From: Limanda limanda
Taxonomy: Eukaryota; Chordata; Actinopteri; Pleuronectiformes; Pleuronectidae
Assembly: GCF_963576545.1 (NCBI RefSeq)
Contig: NC_083651.1
Location: 9,460,386 to 9,524,385 of the forward strand
Direction of reading: 5' to 3'
Length of the DNA: 64,000 nt
The position numbers and the translations under genes were made by a program. Of this stretch, positions 21,943 to 33,050 are shown in pieces. Below the pieces are notes generated by a model, which worked only from the letters and a program-made list of their open reading frames with translations, did no database searches and was not told where the DNA came from. Each line of letters starts with the position of its first letter. Position 1 is the first letter of the stretch.

Positions 21943-24743
21943 CCCCGCCAGAGTCGGTCACGGCCCTGGCGGAGCGCTGAGGAGACGGTCAAACTTAACT
22001 CTCTAGACCAGAGGAAGTAAAACTCTTAACAAGTTTCTGAAGGTGAACCTGCGGGTACAGCCTGCTCGACCCTGGTTGACCAGGGCAGCCCGACCAACCT
22101 CCGGACACTTAGGCCCCCCCCCCGAGGTCAAACACGCCAACGCTTTCCAGTACAGCAATAGCAAAACTGGACCAGTAAGCCAGTTATTAGGGCTAATCAA
22201 CTCCTAAAAAGGCCATCAGACACACACCCCACATACTCTATTGCCTAACAACATGCCTCATTTGGGGGTATTGGTAAATGTATGCATATAGCATGATCGC
22301 AGCAGTCACTTTTCTAATGTAGAGAATATCGAACATGATGTGATAGAACTTTTGTAAATGGTCTGTGGAAGCTTTACTTTTTTTAAGCCCATAACTATAG
22401 GTTTAGCTTCAAGTATCTTAACTTCTGATTTGTGCACACTTTCAAATCTAAGAGATTTTTTTTTTGGCAGATTTCTTCAACAAAGGAGGTACAATTAAAC
22501 AGTGGAAGACCTCCAGTACATTTATGGATATATCCAAGATACCTGACAGGGTAAGTCGAGTGCAAAATATGTTCAAAGTATTTTTTTATGAAAAATAAAA
22601 TTAAGATTATTCACAGGACTCTGGCCATGAACTGGCATATGTGGATGCTACTGGGAGACTGTGTCCCAAGTTGGCAGCTTGTTACCCGACTTTGTCAAAA
22701 AACATTCTAAGGCATCATGTAAAGAGGGCTCCACAAGAAGAAGAAGACGAAGTTAACTTCTTTAACCTGTGGACGTTTAATGAAATACCTGCTGAACCCT
22801 TTGATCCGGACACGACAACACAAACGCCAACCCAGACGCCAGTCCAAACTGTTGATCCCGTTAATGATTCTTTAGACGACATTGATCCTGCCTTTAATGA
22901 ATTTTGGGGTCTTGGGGAAGAAATTCCTGAAGAGCCGTTCAGTGGAGTAGATATAGTATTACCATTGGTGACGACCACCACCACCACAGTGCCGACGACG
23001 ACCCCCACCACCACAGTGCCGACGACCACCACCACCACAGTGCCGACGACGACCACCACCACCACAGTGCCGACGACCACCATCACCACAGTGCCGACGA
23101 CCACCATCACCACCACCACAGTGCCGACGACGACCACCACCACAGTGCCGACGACCACCATCACCACCACCACAGTGCCGACGACCACCATCACCACAGT
23201 GCCGACGACCACCATCACCACCACCACAGTGCCGACGACGACCACCACCACAGTGCCGACGACCACCATCACCACCACCACAGTGCCGACGACGACCACA
23301 ACCACCACAGTGCCGACGACCACCATCACCACCACCACAGTGCCGACGACGACGACGACCACCACAGTGCCGACGACGACCACCACAGTGCCGACGACGA
23401 CCACCACCACCACAGCGGCGACCACCACAGCGCCAGTGACAACCACCACCACGGCCGCGACCACCACGTCGCCAGCGACGACCACAACAGCGCTGGTGAC
23501 GACCACCACCACCGCTGCGACCACCACCACGGCGCCAGTGACAACCACCACCACGGCCGCGACCACCACCACGGCTGCGACGACCACCACCACCACGGCT
23601 GCGACGACCACCACCACCACGGCTGCTACGACCACCATGGCGCCGACGACGACCACTACAACAGCTGCGACGACCACCACAGCTGCTACAACCACCACGG
23701 CGCCAACGACCACCACCGCTGCGACGACCACCACCGCTGCGACGACCACCACCGCTGCGACGACCACCACAGCTCCGACGACGACGACCACCACCACAGC
23801 TGCGACGACCACCACGGCGCCGGTGACGACCACCACCACAGCTGCGACGACCACCACGGCGCCAACGACGACCACCACCACAGCTGCGACGACCACCACG
23901 GCGCCAACGACGACCACCCCGGCACCGACGACGACCACCACCACTGCTGTGACGACCACCACAGCGCCGGCGACGACCACCACCACAGCTGCTACGACCA
24001 CCACTGCGCCGGCGACGACCACCCCGGCACCGGTGACCACCACCACCGCTGCGACGACGACCACCACAGCTGCCACAACCACCACCACGGCCGTGACGAC
24101 CACCACAGCTGCGACAACCACCACTGCTGCGACGACCACCACCACAGCTGCGACGACCGCACCGGTGACCACCACCACCGCTGCGACGACGACCACAGCG
24201 CCGGCAACGACCACCACAGCCGCGACGACCACCACTACGGCCGTGACGACCACCACAGCTGCGACAACCACCACGGCGCCGGCAACGACCACCACAGCTG
24301 TGACGACCACCACAGCTGCTACTACCACCACGGCCCCGGCAACGACCACCACCACCGCTGCGACGACCACCACAGCGCCGGTGACGACCACCACCACAGG
24401 CGCGACGACAACTACAGCTGCGACGACCACCACCGCAGCTGCGACAACCACCACGGCACCGGCGACGACCACCACAGCTGCAACGACCACCACGGCGCCG
24501 GCGAACACCACCACCACAGCTGCGGTGATCACCACAACCACAGCTGCGGCTAACACCACCACCACAGCTGTGGCAATCACCACCACCACAGCTGCGGCGA
24601 ACACCACCACCACAGCTGCTACAACCACCACAGCTGCGGCTAACACCACCACCACAGCTGCGGCGATCACCACCACCACAGCTGCGGCGATCACCACCAC
24701 CACAGCTGCGGCGAACATCACCACCACAGCTGCTTTGACATAA
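19688..24743 (+). CDS. Secreted mucin-like protein, paralogue B (family not recognised)
   Basis: Exons 19688-19886, 22471-22550 and 22617-24743 join in frame to 801 residues. The signal peptide is identical to that of gene A. The N-terminal region keeps the three Cys, the VKR dibasic site and both acidic motifs (FNLWTFNEIPAEPFDP and FNEFWGLGEEIPEEPF), but carries an acidic insertion (EEDEVN). The tail differs strongly from A: first VPTTTT/VPTTTITTT units, then TAATTTTAP units, then a final stretch with five N-glycosylation sequons (four NTT, one NIT). Gly is nearly absent, whereas A has it in almost every unit. A secreted, heavily O-glycosylated product is inferred. The tail stops shortly before an R1 repeat, and more coding-type repeat lies beyond it (25050-25106), so the C terminus may be truncated. 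Confidence 0.8.
20878..20940 (+). other. Possible alternative terminal exon in intron 1 of gene B
   Basis: The acceptor TTTCTTCAG ends at 20877. In the phase set by exon 1 it reads ARKTFTDLKPGRSQCGTEK then TAA, with an overlapping AATAAA at about 20932. It is the counterpart of 9347-9420 and 14802. Confidence 0.35.
21120..21345 (+). mobile_element. Truncated hAT-type MITE, copy in gene B intron
   Basis: Begins CACTGGTGTGTAAAGTACTT and matches 9563-9790 and the left part of 27383-27926; the right terminus is absent. Confidence 0.65.
21885..22140 (+). pseudogene. 18S rRNA 3'-end plus ITS1-like fragment inserted in gene B intron
   Basis: The sequence 'ggatggtttagtgaggtcct', 'cggatcggccccgcc', 'agtcggtcacggccctggcg' and 'ggtgaacctgcgg' is the conserved 3' end of eukaryotic 18S rRNA, with scattered substitutions and small indels. 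GC-rich sequence up to 'ccccccgaggtcaaac' follows and looks like ITS1. The paralogous site in gene A (about 10045-10060) lacks it. It is a non-functional rDNA fragment of about 250 bases. Confidence 0.9.
22975..24740 (+). repeat. Coding Thr-rich repeat of mucin-like gene B
   Basis: Irregular tandem units built on acg acc acc acc aca, alternating with gtg ccg (VP), gct gcg (AA), gcg cca (AP) and atc (I). It is less homogeneous than the gene A array; Ile and Asn codons appear by single-base changes of Thr and Ala codons. Confidence 0.95.
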
Positions 24744-24764
24744 AAAATGTTAATTAATATTAAT

Positions 24765-24975
24765 TTATAAAAATAAATTTCTACTCAAAAGGCTGAAGCT
24801 ACATGATTTGAACCTCACACTGCTGAGGCCTCATATTACTGCGGTTATTATCAAACACAATATAAACATAAGGAAATAGAACATAGTCACAATATAAACA
24901 TGACTAATCAAAAAAATTCCAATATTTTTTACTGTGAATAGTGGATTTAAAATTGCACAAACAATTGTTGTGCAA
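24765..24975 (+). repeat. R1 repeat, copy 4; supplies poly(A) signal of gene B
   Basis: Starts 20-30 bases after the gene B stop, carries AATAAA at 24772-24777 and matches R1 through 'ggatttaaaattgcacaaac'. It is 3'-truncated relative to copies 1 and 2. Confidence 0.75.
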
Positions 24976-25049
24976 TAATGGTTATGAGAGATACCATAAG
25001 ATGGTGTGCCTTTAGGCAATCAATAAATTTGGTTATCAAAATAAAATAT

Positions 25050-25106
25050 ACGACCACCACAGCTGCGTCAACCACCACGGCCCCTGGTAAACAGAATTTA
25101 CCCTAA
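25050..25106 (+). pseudogene. Orphan piece of mucin-like coding repeat with its own stop
   Basis: After the R1 copy and about 75 bases of AT-rich DNA, the Thr-repeat resumes for 12 codons and leaves through a unique tail: TTTTAASTTTAPGKQNLP then TAA. It looks like the ancestral C terminus of a family member cut off from gene B by the R1 insertion. A splice donor (CCTG|GTAAAC) inside it is an alternative reading. Confidence 0.6.
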
Positions 25107-27042
25107 CTTTTTTATTGTCAACTTTACAAAAGAGTCTATTTTTAAAGTCTTCTTTCTAATGGTAAAAGTGAATGTCTGTGAATAGGATGATAGGTCTGTA
25201 CTGTCATTTTTTAGGTTATTTTGTTTCTTTATATTTATGATCTTACGCAAAGTTACCCTTCCGAAATTGCACCCCTTTCCAAAGTAATCCTCTCTTTCAG
25301 GTTAAAAATCAAATTGACTTATGCCTCTGTGAAACAAAACCCGCAGGCATCTCCACTTCCGCCCAACATGCAAGTCAAACATGTCACAAATGTCACCTTG
25401 ATAAATGGAAAAATGAACTTAACTAACTAACTCAATCTGTTTTAAATACAATTACCACATATAGAACACATACAACAAATGAATGGTGAACACATTGAGT
25501 GGGGGAAAGTCAATAGGGGCCCCGGTCCATCAGCATGTTGATCCGGACTTTCCTTCTTTTTCCTCTCTTAGTTTAACAATCCATTTTTCTTTCTATCCAC
25601 AATCGTTTCTGATCTCAGGGTCTTACAGCTGAACCACATTGTTACAGTTGATAGACGCTTCAACCAGCACAAAGCACGTATTTCACAAATTTGTATTAAA
25701 AAGTGTTGGAAGGCTAATTTTCCAGTTTACCAGAACACGTTATTCGTCCTTTTCCCAGGAGTTCGGTTCTTTGAAGGGACTGTTCCCCGCTGCCCTCAAG
25801 CCCCCTCCAGCCGGCCAGCAGAGCTAGACAAACAAGACCTGGGGTCCAGTCAATTTGTCTGGACAAATGTGGGGATTTGGGGCCACGGCAAGCTATGCAG
25901 GGATGAGTGCTAATTGTTTGTGTGTCAAGCAACTCCCCTCAATCTCCCAAGTCACTCCATTCACCCAGGCCTTTGTCTGGTAAGTAACTTGAACCTGACA
26001 CATCGGACATAAGGGAAAGTGGAATTCAACTTATTTCCCCCCCTCATTTGCACGTACATTGTCTCCTGAAGAATTAGACGATTGTTCAGGCATCAAATGT
26101 AATTAAATATGATTTTTTGTTTTTTATACGCTCACGGTTTTGTAACTTTTCTCTTTCATGTCCTTTGCTCTGGAGGACGGATGAGGGGCAGATGGACTGG
26201 AGTTGGTGGGGGGAGGGGGGGTTGCAGTTTCTCCCTCAACCCCCTTAGTCAACAATAAGCCAAAGCCACACTGCATCGGTACAAGTGGCTGAGACAATCT
26301 GAGAAAGTGGCTAAAGCCTGTAGGCGTCACCTCAGGCCCCCTCTCCTCCACTGGTCCAGTCAGGACCCTCTGGGCTCCCCTGGCATGCTGATCAGAGGAT
26401 TAGGCCCCGGAGGCAGCGTGGACTCAAGAGCACGCAGGAGAAAGGGAAAGGCATGTGTGGAAGATGAGGTACATGCTGGGTTCACATGCAACCACACAAG
26501 AAGGCGAGCAGGCGTGGATCATGAGGACCACACACTTGCCTGCACCAGTGACAGCTTGTCAGTAGAGGGTACCGCAGTGCTGCCATGCATTAGTAGAACG
26601 GGGGAAATTACTAGACTACTATTATAACTACATTTAGAATAAGTGAATAAATACCAAAAATGCACATATTTGTGTGTACTTAAATAATAAGTAGACTAAG
26701 AATAAAATGCATAATATCTGCAATAAAAGAACTTTCAACCATGCACTGAACTCCAGATAACCTCCTTACATTTTCCAGAGGGGCTCCAGACTTTCTCAGA
26801 AGTTTCTCAGTCGTCGAATGTAAACTCTGTACGAGCGATGTGAGAAAACAGCTGGAGATGTCAAAAGAACTTTTGGTGATAAAAGCCAGGCTTTGATGTG
26901 CTGTACACATAAACACCACTCAGATTTCCAGGTTGTTGTTAAAGTTCACGTCTGAAAACACGAAGTTAGATATTTTTCCGGTATTTCGCTGAATATTTAT
27001 GTTTTCACCGTTCAAACATGAAATGTGGGGAGAGAATGGGAA
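25107..27042. other. Gene-free stretch with a GC-richer block
   Basis: No gene recognised. The part 25715-25985 is less AT-rich and has motif-dense sequence (GTCCAG TCAATTTGT CTGGAC, an inverted repeat, and GTGCTAATTGTTTG), possibly a conserved noncoding element. 26150-26580 is GC-richer with only short ORFs. Confidence 0.5.
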
Positions 27043-27370
27043 ACACATTTCTGTACAATGGGAGGAGGTGCAGAGCTGTGCATGCTCATACAATCTATAG
27101 TATGAAATGGCAGCAACAATCTAACATGCTGCAATGTTCCATTTCAAACGAGTGAAAACATTGTTGACACAGTGTGTTGTACGATCGAATTCCAAATTAA
27201 TTTACCCCCGGTACCTTCACCCAACATTCAGGCCTCATTATGACATTAACACTGTTTGTTAGAGCGGTGGAAACACAGTTCAAGTGGAGAAAAACCGAAG
27301 CAGGTTTTTGGCTCTGGTTTAACTGGTACACAGCACTGAATAGCTCTGGACCTATGATCAGGACTCAGAT
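27043..27370. repeat. Second copy of the env-like/flank DNA, with empty hAT site
   Basis: Matches 15973-16030 joined directly to 18308-18560. The single ATCTATAG at 27093-27100 is where the other copy carries the hAT-like element and the duplicated ATCTATAG. Confidence 0.85.
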
Positions 27371-27374
27371 GTGG

Positions 27375-27934
27375 AAAACTGTCAGTGGTGTATAAAGTAC
27401 TTGAAAGCCATACATGAGTAAAAGTACAGATATCTTACCTGAAAGTGACTTCGGTAAAAGTAAAAGTCACCAGTCAGAAAATGACTTGAGTAAAAGTCTT
27501 AAAGTAGCTCATATTAAAAGTACTTAAGTATCAAAAGTATCTGGTGTTGAAATGTACTTAAGTATCAAAAGTAAAAGTACAAGTACCAAAATTAAAAATG
27601 CAAAGTGCAGACACAAAACAACCCAAAATGTTTCTCAAGATTTATCTCAACTGACATTATCCCAACAACAATATGAATATAATGTATAATTTTACAAATT
27701 TTTAACCCTCGATGAGATGGAGAGAGAGAGAACCAACCTCCGCTGCTCAAGTAACGAGCCAGTTTGAGAATGTAAGAAGTAGAAAGTACACATATTTTTG
27801 TTCAAATGTAACGCGGAAAAGTAAAAAGTCGTCAGGAAAAGAAATACTCAATTAAAGTATAGATATGTGAAAAATCTACTTAAGTACAGAAACAAAGTAT
27901 TTCTACTTCGTTACTTCCCACCACTGAAAACTGT
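27375..27934. mobile_element. Complete hAT-type MITE with 8-bp target duplication
   Basis: Element 27383-27926 (544 bases) begins CAGTGGTGTATAAAGTAC and ends ...GTTACTTCCCACCACTG, giving the TIR CAGTGGTG. It is flanked by AAAACTGT on both sides (27375-27382 and 27927-27934). It carries no ORF of note. Confidence 0.88.
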
Positions 27935-28004
27935 TCTTGCTTTATGGATCCAACTTCTCCAGAATTTTGCAGCAAAGCTGTAAACAAAGATGAAGCGGCG
28001 TCTG

Positions 28005-28160
28005 CCAGGGAGGTTATGTTTTGGTTTAATTTGTTTGTCTGATAGTTAACAAGATTATGCAACAACTACTGGACAGATGACCACAAAACCTACCACGCAA
28101 TTTTGTTGCGGCTCTGAAACAGGTCACATCTTGTGTTTAATTCATGGATCTTGATAGCAA
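28005..28160 (+). repeat. F1-like repeat fragment
   Basis: Contains 'ccagggaggttatgttttgg' and 'caacaactactggacagatg', the F1 core. Confidence 0.55.
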
Positions 28161-28680
28161 AAGGCTGGCATATAGTAGACTGATATCCAAATTAACATCT
28201 CAACAAATTATTTCCAGAATATCTTGTAATCTTTCTGACTCTGAAAGTTACTTGGTTTACAAAAATATCCTCAATTTTCTAATGTCCCCTTTTCTCTAAA
28301 TAAACCAAATACCTGGATTGTGTGTGCAGTCATTTTAAATGAGTTAACAGGAACACACATACACAAAAGGTTAATCAACAACTTTGTAAAAAATTCTATT
28401 TTATATACATTAATTGTGCACAGTTGTTGCACAGAAATCTCCTAATGCACAATGTCCTCAGTTTAACGCACACACACACACGTTTCTACCAATTTGTCAA
28501 CAGGGTCATTAGAAACGCTCCCCCCACAAATTGCAGCCCATTCAAGTCTCTGGTGTTTTGTGTGTTTTATTCTGCCCACAGATCAGGGGGCAGGTGGTCA
28601 GCTGCCTCGCCGTGAAGTCAAGAGACACGCACACACTCCTTGGACACCTTGATAAACTCAGCAGTGGGCTGCTGCCTCTG

Positions 28681-29672
28681 CTGGTGGTAGGAGTTCCCCT
28701 CTGTGAGTAAAAAGCTAAATCCGCAAGAATTTGCATCCTGATCCATGTTCACACTATTGTGGGAAAAACTTCCCAGAACCCAGCCTGCATTTCTTCTTCA
28801 GAGTAAAATATAAACATTCACTCATATTTTACTCTGAATAAGAAAGGCTTTTTTTCAAAACTATGGAATGGATGGGACATGGGCCAAGAAAGAAATATAA
28901 GATTTTGGTGCAGATCCGAACAAAGTGGCACATCCCAAAAATTATTTAATAATTTTCTATAACATTGAGAGGTCGGATGTTTTTCAAAATGATCATGGAT
29001 TTGCCAGGAAATAACTTATGCAACTAGATGAAAAAAATCTGACATATTTAGGGAACTGAAATCTATGAGTTTGTGAAATTGTATTAAATTTGAGGGGGTT
29101 TGTTGGACCTTAGCAGAGACATTGTAGTTCTTTGGGGGGAGTTTCGCAGGGATCAGTAAACTTCTAAGAAGTGATGTGAAATAGCCAAACTGGTGGTAGG
29201 AGTTCCTCTCTATGAGTAAAAAGCGAAATCCATAAGAATTTTTATCCTGATGTTCACACTATTGCGGAAAAAACTTCCCAGACTCCAGCCTGTGTGAATG
29301 TTCATATTTTACTCTGAAGAAGAAATGCTTTTTGTCAAAACTATGGAATGGATGGGACATGGGCCAAGAAAGAAATATAAGATTTTGGTGCAGATCAGAA
29401 CAAAGTGGCAGATCCCAACAATAATTTAATATTTTTCTATAACATTGAGAGGTCGGATGTTTTTCAAAATGGTCATGGATTTGCCAGGAAAATATTAATG
29501 CAACTAGATGAAAAACACAAAGACACATTTAGGGAACTGAAATCTATGAGTTTGTGAAATTGTATTAAATTTGAGGGGGTTTGTTGGACCTTAGCAGAGA
29601 CATAGTGGCTCTGGGGGGCATTTCACAAGGATCAGTAAACTTCTAAGAAGTGATGTGAAATAGCCAAACTTT
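28681..29672 (+). repeat. Tandem duplication, two ~0.5-kb units
   Basis: 28681-29189 and 29190-29672 repeat with a period of 509 bases, from 'ctggtggtaggagttcc' through 'gaagtgatgtgaaatagcca'. The units differ by scattered substitutions and a deletion in the second copy. Each carries 'atggaatggatgggacatgg', a phrase found in fish interspersed repeats. Neither has a supportable gene. Confidence 0.9.
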
Positions 29673-32600
29673 GACCGAGTCACTTTTTGAACGTTATTTT
29701 TGAGTTGAGAATGTGGCGAAAGACGTGTGGAATGCGTTCTGGTGATTGTTTCTCACTCTCTGCGTCTGTTTGCAGGTCTACGCGTGCCCCTGCTTTTGGG
29801 AGTTGCACGTTGACAATATGGGCTTTAATTCAGACCAACAGCTTCTCTATCAAAAGGAGCGGACGGAGCAATTAGTCCGCCACAGGAGAGAGACAGAAGG
29901 ACAGCAAAACAAAGGGAATTGTGAATTTGACACATTAAATAGTGGCCGTCATTAGCATGTGGCGGTGTGGAGTTGGGGTTTATTCACTGGATCCTTGAAT
30001 GCAGATTGCTTCCCACCTCTCTTCCCCTCAGTCTGTCCATCATCCCCGCTGCCACCTTTCACTGGTAATCACCCCATTTGGTCTCTTTTCTTCTTCGGCT
30101 TCTCCAGCTTCTCTGTGGCCTTCATCTTTTTATGCTGTCACGCTGATTGGAAGAGGGTCCCCGGAATCCCCAAATCCAAACAAATTAAGCTGGATAATTA
30201 GACGCAAGAACCAATAACATGTCAGGTACCGGTTGTTAAACTCAACACCAGTAACAGCGTGAGCTTGTCTATTCCAGAAGTAGAGTTATGCATGTGTTTA
30301 TTAAAACTGACCAAACAGAGTGGATGTTGCCTAGCAGGTTTTGTGGGCCTTCAGAGGACACAATAAAAACTCATTCTGACTTGAATCGGCCTTTCGTCTT
30401 GCTGCTGATCTGACGCAGCTCGTGTGGGAGCTGACGTTCGCTCAGCTTGTTGTCTCCGCCACACGAGCCTGGAAAAGAGCAAAGCAACAGGCCCAGTGTG
30501 GTGCCTTTCCCTCCATTGTGCTCAGATCACCTCATGCCAGCTTTCCCCTGTCACATTAGTGCACATCAACACACGGAGCAACACACAGAGAAGCAGTTCG
30601 TCCTCTGGGGCTCACTCTCTCTTCTTACTCATCCTAAAATGTTTTGTAGCAGCACGCTAGAGCTGCAGCTCGTCAACTAATTGTCAAGATTGAAAAGAAA
30701 GAACCGTTGAAATACTGTATTCACAGGTGTTGAGGATTAACATCAGTCTGCATGGAAGAATTTGTATTTATCTACCTACTCCCATGTTGATCATAAAGGT
30801 ATTTGACATATTGTTATTATTAGTCCATCCCTGTCATATTGAAATCTTCAATTGTAAATATATTTTGGCGGAAACGTACCAGCCACCTGACGACAAGTTA
30901 TTCTGTACTTCAGTAATCAGTCAAATGTATCATGCCCAGAATTTTTTTTTGATATACTCTATACTTCAAAGGACAGTGTAAATGTAAATGAACACACGTT
31001 TCTGTTTTTAACCAGAACATGGTTTGATAATTAACATTAACCAAGTACTGTGAGGGTCTTTAAACATATAAAAAAGTTGAATTATGCTGTAGACACGGCA
31101 AGTGGACAGTGTACTGTAAGATCGGATATTTTGAAGCAAAACAAATATATTGCTTGTGAGTATTTTACTGATACATTCAACATAATTCTAATTTCCCAAA
31201 TGCATACATACAAATTTACTGTATGGAAATAATAACTGCAGTTAAAATGTTTTAGCAACCCTAAAAACGTTTATTTGACGTTTTTCTGCAGCAGTGGAAT
31301 GAACAAAAAACGAAGTGAAGTTTTGGAAATTTATTCAAACTTTTAAGGCTTCATTTATTGGCTCAACTTCCGACATGTTTCTCATCTTATTAAATGATGT
31401 AGATTTAAGTCACACCAGGAAAAACTGTAGTTCTCTATTATTTATTTTACCACAACATTTGGGCGCTGTAGTTTTTACTAGAACAGGAGGAAATTGTTTA
31501 TCTGTTGTGGGCTAATTTGAACCTTAGACAGCTCATGTGATGCAGTGAGTATTTACCTGATGGCTGGTTGATAGGGGACCCTCTCTTCCAACCTCCTGAG
31601 ATAAAAAGCCTATACAATCACACAATTTGTAATAATGTTCCTTGTTGACCGTAACCCCCCTGTGAGCATTCAATATAAGTTGTTTTCAAATTGTATCTGG
31701 TTCATTTCCATCTAAATACATGTATTGACTTGTTCCGGGCGCGGCCAAGTGGATTTGAATGTCGGTCCTTAAAGTTTTGATAATCGTGTGACCAGAAGCT
31801 GCTCTTTAATTGGTTGTTGCAGATTTTCCACGGGACGCACCTCTCTGCGCAACGGACACTTTATTAAATCTCATATGATTGGTCGACCCTTGACGCTGTC
31901 TCAGTTACGTCCAACGAGTTACTTCCGCTGCGAGCCGACCGGGAAACAAACTGTGACTGCAGGTGGAGCTGCGGTAAAACCGGTGATTTCTTTACAAAAA
32001 AAACCTCAACAAGATAAATAGAGGACAAAGGAGCTTGGTGTAGACCTGACTTACAGATCTAGCAGCAAGTGACGAGGACCAGCTCACAACAAGGGCTTCT
32101 CCCGCTCTTATGAGAAACAGAGTTGACTAACCGGATGTGATGGAATCAATGTCTTTTACTGCTTCCCCTAAAACATCTCTTTGAAAAATGCTGCCACAGT
32201 CACAATAAGGCTACACTTTCATCGCAAGATATAAGTCTGACATGTTCTGTGTTGTGTTGTTTTTGATGAGTCTGGCTTCGGTTGGTTTAACCCCCTCCGC
32301 CCCCAAAAAAATTAACAATAACTCTGGGCCCTCCAAATATTTCTTTTACCAGCCGCTTCTGGTATTTACTGCAGGAGATACGTGTATGTGGGTCGAGTGA
32401 TTGCGTTCATAGCATAGATTATGTTTAAAGATGGATGACATGACTACCCCCCACATGTGAGTCCAAAGCTTCTTGATAGCATTCTATTGGCGGACTGCAG
32501 TTTCACTCATGAATCCTGCCTTCTCCATGTTAGTGTATGGAACATGGACCAAACAAAACAAGTCAAACCAAATGTCAAATGAATATTTGCCAAATAGGTT

Positions 32601-33000
32601 TTTTGTTTATTACGGTAGATCTTCCAAGAGTTAATTTCTATGTTGATTTTGTTTTGAATTAGAAGTTGGCCGACAGCTGAGACTGACTCACCATTGGTCG
32701 AGCATGTCTATCGGCGGGACCTCGATACCGCAACGCCATTCGCCTCGATCCCTCCTCCAGAGACCTCAGCTGCAAAGGTGGAGGATATAGGCTTCTTTTG
32801 GAATAGTGTGAGGAAGTCCAGATGTACCGTCCATCTTTATTTACCAGTGCAACATTGAGGATCCCTTATATGGAAAATAATGGAGCTCTAGGGTGCAGAG
32901 AAGAAAGGTTAATTGTAGATTTTAATTTAAAAAATCCTCCTTTATACTCTTTTTTCCTCTTCTACTGTTTGGAAGTCGCTCTCCTCCAGTTTGGGCCCTT
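29673..33000. other. Gene-free stretch
   Basis: No gene recognised. 30050-30215 has 'aaattaagctggataattag' homeodomain-type cores. 31740-31990 is a CpG-containing block (accggtgatttc, acgtccaacgagttacttcc) that could be a weak promoter or an old CpG island, but I see no first exon with a supported donor. 32405-32580 carries an F2-type repeat piece ('aaagatggatgacatgacta'). Confidence 0.5.
32405..32580 (+). repeat. F2 element fragment
   Basis: Contains 'atgtttaaagatggatgaca', 'ggcggactgcag' and 'ccatgttagtgtatggaaca', matching the F2 family at 36032 and 52829. Confidence 0.55.
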
Positions 33001-33011
33001 TTCCTATTTGG

Positions 33012-33050
33012 CCTCTCTCTCTCTCTCTCTCTCCCTCCCTCTCTCTGCAT
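33012..33050. repeat. (CT)n microsatellite
   Basis: A CT run with CCCTCC interruptions, ending just before a motif-rich unique segment. Confidence 0.9.

Noticed and set aside
21885..22140. Functional rRNA gene
   Set aside because: Only the 3' end of 18S is present, with indels in positions that are invariant in functional rRNA.
22715..24727. 670-codon antisense ORF in gene B
   Set aside because: Complement of the Thr repeat, as in gene A.
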